Assembly (NCBI GenBank): GCA_964486455.1
Contig: CAZAMP010000019.1
Span: 1-64,000 of the forward strand
DNA: 64,000 bases
Origin: CAZAMP01 sp964486455
GTDB lineage: Bacteria; Eisenbacteria; RBG-16-71-46; CAZAMP01
Direction of reading: 5' to 3'
Shown here: one piece after another, positions 19,242 to 27,641 of the stretch
Position numbering within the stretch: the stretch's first letter is position 1
How the letters are laid out: each line of letters opens with the position of its first letter
Notes under the pieces: model-generated
Told to the model about the DNA's origin: nothing
Seen by the model: the letters and a program-made list of their open reading frames with translations, nothing else
The model's database searches: none
Made by a program: the position numbers and the translations under genes

Positions 19242-20054
19242 GTGGGCATCCCCTTCGTGAAAATGGATGGGGCAGGAAACGACTTCGTGCTACTCGCGAA
19301 GGACAGTGTGCGGGGGCTGTCGCTCTCTCGCGCGACGCTGGCCGCGCTCTGCGACCGGCGGCGCGGGATCGGTGCGGATGGAGTCCTCATCGTGGACCGA
19401 GACGACGGCACCACGATCCGGATAGAGTACTACAACGCGGACGGGGGCGCGGCGGCGCTGTGCGGGAACGGGGCGCGGTGCGCGGCACTCTTCGCCGGAG
19501 GCGAATTCCCGACCGGAACCGATCTCACGCTGGAGACAGCGGCGGGATCACTCGGCGCGCGCCTGGAGCGCGAGGGCGTGTCGGTCGAGATGCCGTTGCC
19601 GGCAAGTCCACCGAGAACGATGGCATTCGATGACGTGGTACGCGGCCTCGAAGCCACCTTCCTGATCGTAGGGGTCCCTCATCTCATCATCGACGTGCCA
19701 TCGGTCGAGACGGCCGACGTGGCGGGTCTGGGCGCGGTACTCCGCCGTCACGCGTCTCTCAGTCGGGACGGCGCGAATATCGATTTCGTGGAACGCGCGG
19801 GCAAAGGCAGCCTCAGGCTTCGGACATACGAACGAGGCGTGGAGGCGGAGACGCTGGCCTGTGGGACCGGTGCCGTCGCGGCGGCATGGTGGGAGCAGGA
19901 TGGCGCGTCGGAATTCGAAGTCGACGTCAGTGTGCGGGGGGGGGACTGCCTTCGGGTCACGCGCGCGGGTGGGCGCCCTTGGCTGCACGGTCCCGCGCGA
20001 GTGGTCTTTCGCGGTGAGTTCTCGCCGGAGAAGCTGTCCGCTACGACGACCTAG
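19242..20054 (+). CDS. dapF: Diaminopimelate epimerase (DapF)
   Basis: 270 residues. It converts LL-DAP to meso-DAP for lysine and peptidoglycan. The two catalytic cysteines are visible: Cys74 in LCGNGARC and Cys207 in LACGTGA. Other family segments are KMDGAGNDFV and YYNADGG. GTG 19242 has AGGAG at 19231-19235. Its TAG stop shares bases with the rpsT stop on the opposite strand (CTAG, 20051-20054). Confidence 0.95.
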   Translation: MGIPFVKMDGAGNDFVLLAKDSVRGLSLSRATLAALCDRRRGIGADGVLIVDRDDGTTIRIEYYNADGGAAALCGNGARCAALFAGGEFPTGTDLTLETAAGSLGARLEREGVSVEMPLPASPPRTMAFDDVVRGLEATFLIVGVPHLIIDVPSVETADVAGLGAVLRRHASLSRDGANIDFVERAGKGSLRLRTYERGVEAETLACGTGAVAAAWWEQDGASEFEVDVSVRGGDCLRVTRAGGRPWLHGPARVVFRGEFSPEKLSATTT

Positions 20055-20296
20055 CTGTCAGACTTGCCAGCCGTGCGCTTCGTGAGCCTGCTTTTGGTGC
20101 GTGCCGCGCGGTTCGCCGGAATGACACCCTTCTTGACGGCACGATCGAGAACAGCGTACGCCTCGGGCAGATCGTCGCCCTTCCCCTCGCTCGTGGCCTT
20201 GACGACCTTCTTTACCTGCGACTTGATGGCCCGATTGTAGGTTCTCTCAGATCGGCTCTTCTGAAGCCGCTTCCGGGCGGATTTGTGATGTGGCAT
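20051..20296 (-). CDS. rpsT: 30S ribosomal protein S20
   Basis: 81-residue very basic protein starting MPHHKSARKRLQKS, typical of bacterial S20, which binds 16S rRNA. The start at 20296 is fixed by AGGAGG at 20306-20311 (minus strand, 9-nt spacing). Reading frames continuing upstream are not expected to be translated. It is the only ribosomal protein gene here and is convergent with dapF without any intergenic base, so neither gene has its own intergenic terminator. Confidence 0.95.
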   Translation of the reverse strand: MPHHKSARKRLQKSRSERTYNRAIKSQVKKVVKATSEGKGDDLPEAYAVLDRAVKKGVIPANRAARTKSRLTKRTAGKSDS

Positions 20297-20348
20297 GTAA
20301 ATGCGCCTCCTGGGCACCGTTGACGTCATAATGAAACAACAGCGAAAG

Positions 20349-20377
20349 AGGCTAACACTCATAGCCGCTCGAGTCAA
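20349..20377 (-). promoter_or_regulatory. Candidate rpsT promoter
   Basis: Read on the minus strand, TTGACT (20377-20372) is followed after 17 nt by TAGCCT (20354-20349). The predicted start near 20342 leaves a leader of about 46 nt before the rpsT ATG. Confidence 0.45.
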
Positions 20378-20497
20378 CGGAGGGTTGGAGAGACAGGTGC
20401 GGCGCCTCAGGCCTCGCGGATCGGACGACGATCCGATGGCGCTCTGAGACACATACCAAGACCCCAACCGACATGTTCGGGCAACGGGGGAAGGGAC

Positions 20498-20526
20498 TTG
20501 CCGCTCATTGCCGCCGCCGATAGACT
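20498..20526 (+). promoter_or_regulatory. Candidate promoter for the Gfo/Idh-lnt unit
   Basis: TTGCCG (20498-20503), 17-nt spacer, TAGACT (20521-20526). The predicted start would fall almost on the Shine-Dalgarno CAGGAGG (20534-20540), giving a very short leader of about 14 nt. The rest of the gap 20297-20546 shows nothing else I can name. Confidence 0.35.
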
Positions 20527-20546
20527 GCCGTCCCAGGAGGATCGCC

Positions 20547-21563
20547 ATGGCCCAAGACGTGTGTGTGGGACTCATTGGAGCGGGGGCCGTCGCCCAACTC
20601 GGCCATCTTCCGGCCTACGCCGACCTACCGGGTGTCCGCGTGACCGCCGTCTGCGACAGCGATCCGGACAAGCTCCGCAGTGTCGGCGCCAAGTTCGATA
20701 TTCCCAATATCTTTGACGACTTCGAGTCGTTCGTCCGCAGCAGTGACTTCGAGACGGTTGACATCTGCCTTCCGAACCATTTCCACGCCCCGGTCGCCGT
20801 AGCCGCGCTTCGGGCCGGCAAGCACGTTCTCTGTGAGATGCCCTTCTCGCGAAGCGTCGAGGAGGCAACGCTCATGGTGGAGACCGCCGCTGATGCCGGG
20901 CGCCTCCTCATGGCCGGCTACAGTCACCGCTTTCGCCGCGACACGCAGCTTCTTCGCGAGCAGATCGCGAGCGGGGGTCTCGGCGAAGTCTTCCGCCTGA
21001 AGGCAGGCTGGCTTCGCCGCCAGGCGGATCATGGTGAAACGCTTTGGCGTGAGAAGCGCATTGTCTCGGGAGGGGGAGTCCTCCTGGACCTGGGGCAGCA
21101 GCTTCTCGACCTCGCGCTCTTCCTCATCGGGAATCCGCCGGTACTCTCGGTCAGCGCATCGATGTATCCCGCCGATCCGGGGGAGCAGAAAGTGGAGACA
21201 GCGGCAACCGCGCTGATTCATCTGCAGACCGGCGCGGCGATCAATCTGGAAGTCGGATGGTCCCGCGTCCAGGATCCGGACGTGATCTACCTGAACGTGT
21301 TCGGGACCCAGGGGATTGCGGAAATGAACCCGCTCCGGATCCTTCGGGAAATCCGGGGAGAAGCTCACGACGTCACTCCCTCCGTTGACGTTCGGCATCA
21401 TCTCTTCGTGCAGTCATTTCGGGAAGAGATCCGCCACATGCTGAGCTGTATCAGCGGAGAGGTCGAGTGCATCTCGCCCGGAGAGGACGCCGTCAGGATT
21501 CAATCGCTAGTGCGTGCGATCTACGCCTCGGCATCCGAGCGGAAGGAGGTTCGCTTCGGCTAG
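20547..21563 (+). CDS. Gfo/Idh/MocA-family NAD(P)-dependent oxidoreductase
   Basis: 338 residues. The N-terminal Rossmann fold has GLIGAGAVAQ, then DSDPDKL, LPNHFHAPVAVAALRAGKHVLCEMP. In the last motif the usual EKP reads EMP, so the conserved Lys is replaced by Met. The C-terminal alpha/beta domain includes GGGVLLDLGQQLLDLALFL. The substrate is unknown, probably a sugar or cyclitol. ATG 20547 follows CAGGAGG at 20534-20540. It overlaps the possible start of lnt. Confidence 0.85.
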   Translation: MAQDVCVGLIGAGAVAQLGHLPAYADLPGVRVTAVCDSDPDKLRSVGAKFDIPNIFDDFESFVRSSDFETVDICLPNHFHAPVAVAALRAGKHVLCEMPFSRSVEEATLMVETAADAGRLLMAGYSHRFRRDTQLLREQIASGGLGEVFRLKAGWLRRQADHGETLWREKRIVSGGGVLLDLGQQLLDLALFLIGNPPVLSVSASMYPADPGEQKVETAATALIHLQTGAAINLEVGWSRVQDPDVIYLNVFGTQGIAEMNPLRILREIRGEAHDVTPSVDVRHHLFVQSFREEIRHMLSCISGEVECISPGEDAVRIQSLVRAIYASASERKEVRFG

Positions 21564-23055
21564 GTCGTTTCGAGCCACGGCGCTGGCGCTCGTGTCGGGC
21601 GCTCTGCTCAGCGCGGCCTTCCTGCCCGTTCCGTACATCGGGCTCTTCACACCGATCTGGATCGCCCCGCTCTTTCTACTTGCCCGGCGTGCCGCGAGGC
21701 CGCGCCCCCGAATGGGGTTCTGGGAGATCTGGTCAACCGGTTACCTCTATGGAATCGGGTTCTTCATCGCGCTCTTCTATTGGCTCCCACGCCTCTCTCC
21801 GGAGAACCTCGTCTACAGGTGGATCATGTGGCCGAGTCTTCTGCTGACCGGCCTCTACCTCGGGATCTACGTTGGCATCGCATTCGTACTTGGCTCAATT
21901 GCGGCCCGTCGAGGACGCCTCTCGGTGGCCATCGTGCTCCCCGCGGCTTGGGTGTTGATGGAGTGGGTTCGTGCCCAAGGCGTGCTGGGCTTCCCGTGGG
22001 GAACGATCGCCTATGCGTTGGCCGACGCGCCGGTCACGATCCAGACGGTCGACCTCTTCGGACTTTTCGGCCTCTCCTGGATCGTGACGCTGACCGCGGC
22101 GCTCGCCGTGCTGGGGAGGGGGCGATCGCGGATCGTCGCCGGCGCTCTTGTCGGACTTCTGCTCGTCTACGGTGGGTGGCGGCTCGGCGAGTCGCCGGCG
22201 GGCGACACGTGCGACGTGGCGCTGATCCAACCGAACTTCTCGGCCGCGGAGAAGTGGGATCCGGAAAACCGGGAAGCGGTCTTCTCCAAGTGTCTGAGGC
22301 AGAGCAGTGTGGCGGTGCAGGAGCCGGCCGATCTCATCGTTTGGCCCGAGACCGCCACGCCGTTTCGCCTGCGTCATTCTCGGAGTCATCTCTGGCGTCT
22401 AGGAAGGTGGATCGAGAAGCACGAGACCCCGGTGCTCACCGGCACGCCGGACGTCGACGAGATCGGTGACGAATTTCTTCACTTCAACGCGGCTTACCTC
22501 TTCAAGGAAGGGGCGGGCGACACGCTGCGCTACATCAAGCGTCAGCTCGTTCCGTTCAGTGAGTGGCTACCGTGGCGGTTTCTGCGAATCATGGAGATCA
22601 ACTTCGGGCAGGCCGACTTCACGCCGGGAACGAGCGCTGAACCGCTGGCGTTTGGAGATCACGAGGCCGGCATTCTCATCTGCATCGAGGCTATCTTTCC
22701 GAGGCTTGCGCGTGCGGCGGTGCGCGAGGGCGCGGACATGCTCGTGAACATCACGAACGACGTCTGGTTCGGAGACAGCCCGGCACCGTATCAGCACGCG
22801 AAGATGGCCATATTTCGGGCGGTCGAGCTGCGACGGCCTCTCGTTCGATGCGCCAACACCGGAATATCGATGTTCGTCGATCGCGCGGGCCGGGTCCGGG
22901 AGTCTCTCGGCACGTTCGTTTCGGGGACGCTTCGCGCGGAAATCCGTCCGGAGCGTACGGAAACCCTCTACGCGAAGACCGGTGATTGGATCGTCGCGAT
23001 CTGCGCAGGGCTCGTGCTGGTTGGGTTGGTTGGACCGCGGCGTCGGGGGATTTGA
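21514..23055 (+). CDS. lnt: Apolipoprotein N-acyltransferase (Lnt)
   Basis: Up to 513 residues. Lnt adds the third acyl chain to outer-membrane lipoproteins. Several N-terminal membrane helices (from about residue 23) are followed by a nitrilase-like domain with the expected catalytic regions: WPETATPF (Glu), IKRQLVPFSEWLP (Lys) and GILICIEAIFP (Cys). A final helix (about 490-508) precedes the C-terminus. The start is uncertain: GTG 21514 lies inside the upstream gene without a good ribosome site, GTG 21592 would cut into the first helix, and no start codon follows the AAGGAGG at 21543-21549. It fits with lolC/E and lolD elsewhere in the window. Confidence 0.9.
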   Translation: MRSTPRHPSGRRFASARSFRATALALVSGALLSAAFLPVPYIGLFTPIWIAPLFLLARRAARPRPRMGFWEIWSTGYLYGIGFFIALFYWLPRLSPENLVYRWIMWPSLLLTGLYLGIYVGIAFVLGSIAARRGRLSVAIVLPAAWVLMEWVRAQGVLGFPWGTIAYALADAPVTIQTVDLFGLFGLSWIVTLTAALAVLGRGRSRIVAGALVGLLLVYGGWRLGESPAGDTCDVALIQPNFSAAEKWDPENREAVFSKCLRQSSVAVQEPADLIVWPETATPFRLRHSRSHLWRLGRWIEKHETPVLTGTPDVDEIGDEFLHFNAAYLFKEGAGDTLRYIKRQLVPFSEWLPWRFLRIMEINFGQADFTPGTSAEPLAFGDHEAGILICIEAIFPRLARAAVREGADMLVNITNDVWFGDSPAPYQHAKMAIFRAVELRRPLVRCANTGISMFVDRAGRVRESLGTFVSGTLRAEIRPERTETLYAKTGDWIVAICAGLVLVGLVGPRRRGI

Positions 23056-23080
23056 TCACCACGCCTCGCCTACGTATTCT
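23052..23080 (+). promoter_or_regulatory. Candidate asd-ecfT-truA promoter
   Basis: TTGATC (23052-23057), 17-nt spacer, TATTCT (23075-23080). The -35 includes the TGA stop of lnt (23053-23055). The predicted start near 23087 falls just before GGGAGG (23087-23092). Confidence 0.45.
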
Positions 23081-23102
23081 GTTCGTGGGAGGATAACGAA
23101 AG

Positions 23103-24095
23103 ATGACAATCGGCGTCGCGGGCGTGACTGGCGCTGTTGGGAGAACGATGCTCCGGGTCCTCCGCGAGCGCGGTTGGGCCGTCGATGATCTCCGGGCGTT
23201 CGCATCCAAGGAATCCGAGGGGCGCAGGCTCGACCTCGGCGAGGGGTCGCTCGCGATCGAAGCGATCAGTGAGACGGCGCTCGCGTCGTGTGACCTCGCC
23301 CTGTTCGCTCTCGACGACGACCTTGCCCGGGAGTGGATTCCACGAGCACGGGAACACGGCGTCCGCGTGGTGGACAACTCCGCCGCCTATCGCCTGGCGA
23401 TCGACGTGCCGTTGGTCGTTCCCGAGGTCAATGGACATCTGCTGGACGATCGGCCCTCGCTCGTGGCGAATCCCAACTGCTCGACCATCGCTCTCGTCGT
23501 CGCGGTCGCACCGCTCCTCAAAGCGGCGGGGGTCCGGAGATTGCACTGCGCGACCTATCAGTCCGCCTCAGGCGCGGGTCAAGCGGCGGAGGACGAGCTT
23601 CGGCAGGGAGCGGAGTGTCGCCTGCGTGGTGACGATGACCCATCACGCGTCTTCCCGAAACCACTGGCCTTCAACTGCCTCCCGCAGATCGGCGCCCTGG
23701 ACGACGACGGGGTCGCCCGGGAGGAGTGGAAGATGCTCGCGGAGACACGTCGCATCCTTGACAGACCGGCGCTTCGTGCCTCGTTCACCTGCGTTCGGGT
23801 TCCCACGTTCGTCTCTCACGCTCTCGCCGTTCACGTGGAGACGGAGAGGCCGCTCTCGGTTCCCGACGCGACCGGGTTGCTGGAGCGGGCGGCCGGCCTC
23901 GTCGTCGGTGACGGGGTGTCGCGTGAGTGGCCCACACCGAGAGACGCGGAGGGAATAGACGACGTGCTCGTCGGACGTATACGACGCGATCCGGCCTCGG
24001 AGAGCGGGCTCCTCTTCTGGGTCGTCGGTGACAACCTCCGAAAGGGCGCGGCAACGAACGCCATCCAGATCGCTGAGCGGCTGCTTCGGTCATGA
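23103..24095 (+). CDS. asd: Aspartate-semialdehyde dehydrogenase
   Basis: 330 residues. It reduces aspartyl phosphate to the semialdehyde for lysine/DAP, threonine and methionine. NADP site GVTGAVGRTMLRVL is at the N-terminus, the catalytic Cys lies in NPNCSTI (about residue 125), and YQSASGAGQ follows. The C-terminal RVPTFVSHALAVHVE matches the substrate region. GGGAGG lies at 23087-23092. Together with dapF it serves DAP synthesis, though the two are in different units. Confidence 0.94.
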   Translation: MTIGVAGVTGAVGRTMLRVLRERGWAVDDLRAFASKESEGRRLDLGEGSLAIEAISETALASCDLALFALDDDLAREWIPRAREHGVRVVDNSAAYRLAIDVPLVVPEVNGHLLDDRPSLVANPNCSTIALVVAVAPLLKAAGVRRLHCATYQSASGAGQAAEDELRQGAECRLRGDDDPSRVFPKPLAFNCLPQIGALDDDGVAREEWKMLAETRRILDRPALRASFTCVRVPTFVSHALAVHVETERPLSVPDATGLLERAAGLVVGDGVSREWPTPRDAEGIDDVLVGRIRRDPASESGLLFWVVGDNLRKGAATNAIQIAERLLRS

Positions 24096-24844
24096 GCGGA
24101 CTTGACCCGCGCGGGCGGCTGGTCGTCACGGCCGCAATGGCGCTCACGGCGTTTCTCGTCGGTCCGGCGGGAGGCGCGTGTTTGGCGTTTGCCGGTCTCA
24201 TGTTTCTCGCGCCATCACTTCGTCGCGCCCGCCACCCACGCCGTGTCCTCGTCGTCCTCTTTCTTTTCTTCGTCCTCGGTGCGGGTGTGAACATCCTCTT
24301 CATGCGGGGTGAGGATCTGATCTGGCGTGTTCCGATCGTGGGCATACGTGTAACGCGCGAGTCCCTCATGGGCGGACTCTCCCTCGGGCTGCGAGCGGTG
24401 AACCTGGGGATCGCGGCGGCGATACTCACTGTGACGACGTCAGGCGCCGCGATCGCGCACGCGGGCGCATCAATCCTTTCGCCACTCGAACGGGTCGTCG
24501 GCGGACGTGTGCACGTCTTTCTCTTTCAGATGCAGCTCGCGATCCGTTTCGTGCCCCTGCTCTTTCGAGAAGCCGAGCGCATTATTACGAGTCAGCGAAT
24601 GCGCGGTCATCGGTTGGATGGCTCGCTACCCGCCCGTGCTCGGGCGCTGGGTCCCCTCTTCGTGCCGGTCCTCGCGGTCTCGCTCCTGAAGGCGCACCGT
24701 CTGAGTCTGGCGCTTTCTGCGCGTGGCTATGAGCCGGGAATGCCGCTACCGTTGCGCTTTCAACAGAGTTGGCGTTGGTACGACACCGCATTCGTGGCGA
24801 TAGCTCTCGGCCTACTTGTCGCGCTGTGGGGGGGAGTCGGATGA
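24092..24844 (+). CDS. ecfT: EcfT-type transmembrane protein of an energy-coupling-factor transporter
   Basis: 250 residues with about five or six hydrophobic helices in the N-terminal half and near the C-terminus. Two Arg-Gly coupling motifs occur, QRMRGHR (about 172) and SARGYEPG (about 210), at the place where EcfT proteins contact the EcfA ATPases. The expected role is to couple EcfA ATP hydrolysis to a substrate-binding S component for vitamin or metal uptake. Neither EcfA nor an S component is present within this window. ATGA overlaps with asd upstream and truA downstream give tight coupling. The ecfT-truA adjacency recalls the Firmicute ecfA-ecfA-ecfT-truA order. Confidence 0.8.
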   Translation: MSGLDPRGRLVVTAAMALTAFLVGPAGGACLAFAGLMFLAPSLRRARHPRRVLVVLFLFFVLGAGVNILFMRGEDLIWRVPIVGIRVTRESLMGGLSLGLRAVNLGIAAAILTVTTSGAAIAHAGASILSPLERVVGGRVHVFLFQMQLAIRFVPLLFREAERIITSQRMRGHRLDGSLPARARALGPLFVPVLAVSLLKAHRLSLALSARGYEPGMPLPLRFQQSWRWYDTAFVAIALGLLVALWGGVG

Positions 24845-25596
24845 GCCTTCGGACCCTAATGCTCGTTCTTGAGTACGACGGTGGGCGCTTTCACGGCTGG
24901 CAGGTTCAGCCGAATTGTCGGACGGTTCAGGGTGAGTTACGTGACGCCCTCAAGGTGCTCTTGCGGGAGGAGGTCCTGCCGGTGGGGGCCGGCCGGACCG
25001 ATGCGGGGGTCCATGCGGAAGGCCAGGTCGCAAGCTTCAGAACGACCGAGGAGCTGACGGAAGCACGCATCCGGGCGGGCCTGAACGGGCTCACCGGCGA
25101 CGATCTCATGATTCGCTCCGTGACGCGCGTGGACGAAGACTTCAGCGCCCGGGCAAGTGCCACGGGTCGTGTTTACCGCTATCGCCTGCTGGATCACACT
25201 TCCGCCCTGGAGAGCGCTCACGCGTGGCATCCCCGTCCTGGATTGGAGACATCCGCGATGCGCCGTGCCGCACGGGCAGTCCTCGGTCGACACGAGTTCG
25301 ATGCGTTCGCGGCGTCAGCGGACAGCTCGGAGAGAAAGGCGTGCGAGGTAAGGAGCGCGGATTGGCGGCGATGGGAGAAGGGGATCGAGTTCTGGATCGC
25401 AGCCGATCGCTTTCTACATCACATGGTGCGGAACATCGTGGGAACCCTGATCGAGGTCGGAACCGGCCGGCGCAAGGCCGACTCGATTCCCGATCTCATT
25501 CGAGGCCGAGATCGGCGCGAGGCGGGACCAACCGCGCCCGCCTGCGGCCTCACGTTGATGCGCGTCGACTATCCGCCGGGGCTCCTCCGGCCCTGA
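24841..25596 (+). CDS. truA: tRNA pseudouridine(38-40) synthase TruA
   Basis: 251 residues. It makes pseudouridine at positions 38-40 of the anticodon arm. LEYDGGRFHGWQVQPN is at the N-terminus, the catalytic Asp sits in GAGRTDAGVHA (about residue 54), and FLHHMVRNIVGTL is near the C-terminus. ATG 24841 overlaps the ecfT stop. The 233-nt gap after it holds a palindromic repeat and the tal promoter. Confidence 0.95.
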   Translation: MSLRTLMLVLEYDGGRFHGWQVQPNCRTVQGELRDALKVLLREEVLPVGAGRTDAGVHAEGQVASFRTTEELTEARIRAGLNGLTGDDLMIRSVTRVDEDFSARASATGRVYRYRLLDHTSALESAHAWHPRPGLETSAMRRAARAVLGRHEFDAFAASADSSERKACEVRSADWRRWEKGIEFWIAADRFLHHMVRNIVGTLIEVGTGRRKADSIPDLIRGRDRREAGPTAPACGLTLMRVDYPPGLLRP

Positions 25597-25612
25597 GACC
25601 CAGTGGGCGGGG

Positions 25613-25694
25613 CGGGTGGGGGTTCGCTGGAGGGCGACTCGCGTCTGCGCGAGCGAACGAAGTGAGCGTGGAGCCCGAGGCGTCCCCCTACCCG
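25613..25694. repeat. Palindromic intergenic repeat, copy A
   Basis: Outer arms 25613-25622 and 25685-25694 pair over 10 bp with one G-T wobble. Inside lies the core CGACTCGCGTCTGCGC (25635-25650), which contains the perfect hairpin CTCGCG-TCTG-CGCGAG (25638-25653), then GAGCGAACGAAGTGAGCG. The core recurs in the bamA-skp gap. It lies just after truA and could act as a transcript end, but has no T-run. Confidence 0.7.
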
Positions 25695-25720
25695 TACCAG
25701 GACCGGTAGACGTAGACGCG

Positions 25721-25749
25721 TTGGCGCCACCGAATCGGTGTGTTAGCAT
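25721..25749 (+). promoter_or_regulatory. Candidate promoter of the tal-htrA-pur-lysS unit
   Basis: TTGGCG (25721-25726), 17-nt spacer, TAGCAT (25744-25749) preceded by TGT, an extended -10 form. The predicted leader to tal is about 74 nt. Confidence 0.45.
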
Positions 25750-25829
25750 CGCCGCGCTCGGCATGAGGGGCCTACATGGCCCGATATCCCCGGTCGCACG
25801 AACGCAACGACCGTTGACCTGGAGGTGCA

Positions 25830-26486
25830 ATGAAGTTCTTTCTCGATACAGCCAATCTGACGGAAATACGGACTGCACAAGAGATGGGGATCCTCGATGG
25901 TGTGACGACGAACCCCACGCTCGTCTCGCGCGAGTCGTTCGAGTCGTTCCACTCGCTGGTGCATGAGATCTGTGAGGTCGTCGATGGTCCGGTGAGCGCG
26001 GAAGTGACGGCAACAGACTTTGAGGGGATGATGAGCGAGGCGAGAACGCTTGCCGCGCTGGCGGAGAACGTCGTCATCAAGGTCCCTATGATTCCCGAAG
26101 GCGTGAAGGCGATCCGAGCGTGCTTCAACGAGGGCATTCGCACGAACTGCACGCTGGTCTTCAGCGCCAATCAAGCCTTGATCGCCGCAAAGGCCGGCGC
26201 GACGCTCGTCAGCCCGTTCATCGGTCGGTTGGACGATGTCGGTGAAATCGGGATGGATCTGATCCGGCAGATCGTGATGATCTACGACAACTACGGGTTC
26301 GACACCGAGGTGCTGGTCGCGAGCGTCCGGCATCCCGCGCATGTCACCGAGTCCGCGCTCGCCGGAGCGGACGTCGTCACGATGCCGTTCGGTGTGTTCC
26401 AGAAGCTCACGAAACACCCATTGACCGACATCGGCCTCGCGAGCTTCCTGAAGGACTGGGAGAAAGTAACAAACGGAAAGGAGTAG
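25830..26486 (+). CDS. tal: Transaldolase / fructose-6-phosphate aldolase-like protein
   Basis: 218 residues, the short transaldolase subfamily. The N-terminus is MKFFLDTANLTEI, then GVTTNPTLV, the Schiff-base Lys in VVIKVPMIPEG (about residue 85) and LVSPFIGRLDD. The last motif favours true transaldolase of the pentose phosphate pathway over Fsa aldolase. GGAGG is at 25821-25825. First gene of a long unit. Confidence 0.92.
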   Translation: MKFFLDTANLTEIRTAQEMGILDGVTTNPTLVSRESFESFHSLVHEICEVVDGPVSAEVTATDFEGMMSEARTLAALAENVVIKVPMIPEGVKAIRACFNEGIRTNCTLVFSANQALIAAKAGATLVSPFIGRLDDVGEIGMDLIRQIVMIYDNYGFDTEVLVASVRHPAHVTESALAGADVVTMPFGVFQKLTKHPLTDIGLASFLKDWEKVTNGKE

Positions 26487-26492
26487 TCCGCG

Positions 26493-27641
26493 GTGATCCG
26501 GAAGCTCCTGCTCTTCTTTCTGGTTGGCGCCGTCATTGGTGTCATTGTGTTCAGTCTCCGCTCTCCCGGCGTGTCTCCCGTCGATCCGGACGCCCCCGCA
26601 TCGAGCGAGGAGAGAGTGGGGACGGCAATTACGGCGAGTCGCGAGAACGCGATCGTTCAGGCCGTGGAGCGTGTGAGCGACGCCGTCGTGACCGTAGCAA
26701 CGATTACTGAGCAATCCCACTCTCCCTTCGGTCGGGGCGATTTCTTTCGACGCTTCTTCCGCAGCCGCGAGCCGGTGCCGGGCATGGGTTCAGGAGTGAT
26801 GGTCGACTCGATGGGGATGGTCCTGACGAACGAACACGTCGTTCGAAATGCGCTTAGGATCGAGATCGTGCTTCCGGACGGCCGTTTCTTCGTCGCACGC
26901 GTCCTTGGGCGGGCCATCGACTACGATCTGGCGGTGCTTCAGATACAGTGCGAGGACTCGCTTCGTTTCGCGGCGGCACCGCTCGGCGATTCGGAAGATC
27001 TTATCGTCGGTGAGTGGGTGATCGCTATCGGCAACCCGCTCGGTTATCAGCTCACGGACCACAAGCCCTCGGCAACCGTAGGCGTCGTGAGTGCGCTCGA
27101 GCGGGAAGTGAAGGGGGAGACAGAGTCCGGGGCTATCTACAAGAACATGATCCAGACCGATGCCGCCATCAACCCCGGGAACTCGGGTGGCGCTCTCGTC
27201 AACGCCATGGGAGAGGTCATCGGGATCAACACGTTCATTCTCTCGACGACCGGCGGAAGCATGGGCCTGGGCTTCGCGATCCCCATTCACATCGCCCGGC
27301 GGATCATCGATGACATCGTCGAGTACGGTCGTGTGCGCGAAGTCTGGATCGGCCTCGGTGTGTGGAACATCAACCACCAGTACGTGGCGCATCGCCTCGG
27401 GATCGCCAATCGAAACGGGCTATTGGTGATGGCGGTCGATCCGGGTAGCCCCGCGGATCGAGCGGGTGTGGAGATGTATGACATCATCCGCGGGGTGAAT
27501 CGTCGCCCCGTCAGGACCGACCGGGACGCGAGGCGCGAGATATTCGGAGCGGCACCCGGTGACCGTCTCGCGCTGCAGATCGAGCGGGACGGGAGACTAC
27601 AGGAAATCTCGTTCATTCTGGAGGAGAAGCCTACGCCGTGA
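26493..27641 (+). CDS. HtrA/DegP-family periplasmic serine protease
   Basis: 382 residues. An N-terminal membrane anchor or signal (about 4-22) precedes a trypsin-like domain with His115 (NEHVV), Asp145 (DYDLAVL) and Ser231 (GNSGG). A single PDZ domain (about 290-375, NGLLVMAVDPGSPADRAGV) makes it DegS-like in layout. The role is envelope quality control or stress signalling. GTG 26493 has AAAGGAG at 26477-26483. The stop overlaps the purB GTG. Confidence 0.92.
   Translation: MIRKLLLFFLVGAVIGVIVFSLRSPGVSPVDPDAPASSEERVGTAITASRENAIVQAVERVSDAVVTVATITEQSHSPFGRGDFFRRFFRSREPVPGMGSGVMVDSMGMVLTNEHVVRNALRIEIVLPDGRFFVARVLGRAIDYDLAVLQIQCEDSLRFAAAPLGDSEDLIVGEWVIAIGNPLGYQLTDHKPSATVGVVSALEREVKGETESGAIYKNMIQTDAAINPGNSGGALVNAMGEVIGINTFILSTTGGSMGLGFAIPIHIARRIIDDIVEYGRVREVWIGLGVWNINHQYVAHRLGIANRNGLLVMAVDPGSPADRAGVEMYDIIRGVNRRPVRTDRDARREIFGAAPGDRLALQIERDGRLQEISFILEEKPTP

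Noticed and set aside
25638..25653. Intrinsic terminator after truA
   Set aside because: The hairpin is perfect but lacks a following T-run; treated as part of a repeat.
25616..25966. 116-codon frame crossing the truA-tal gap
   Set aside because: It runs through repeat copy A and into tal in a wrong frame.
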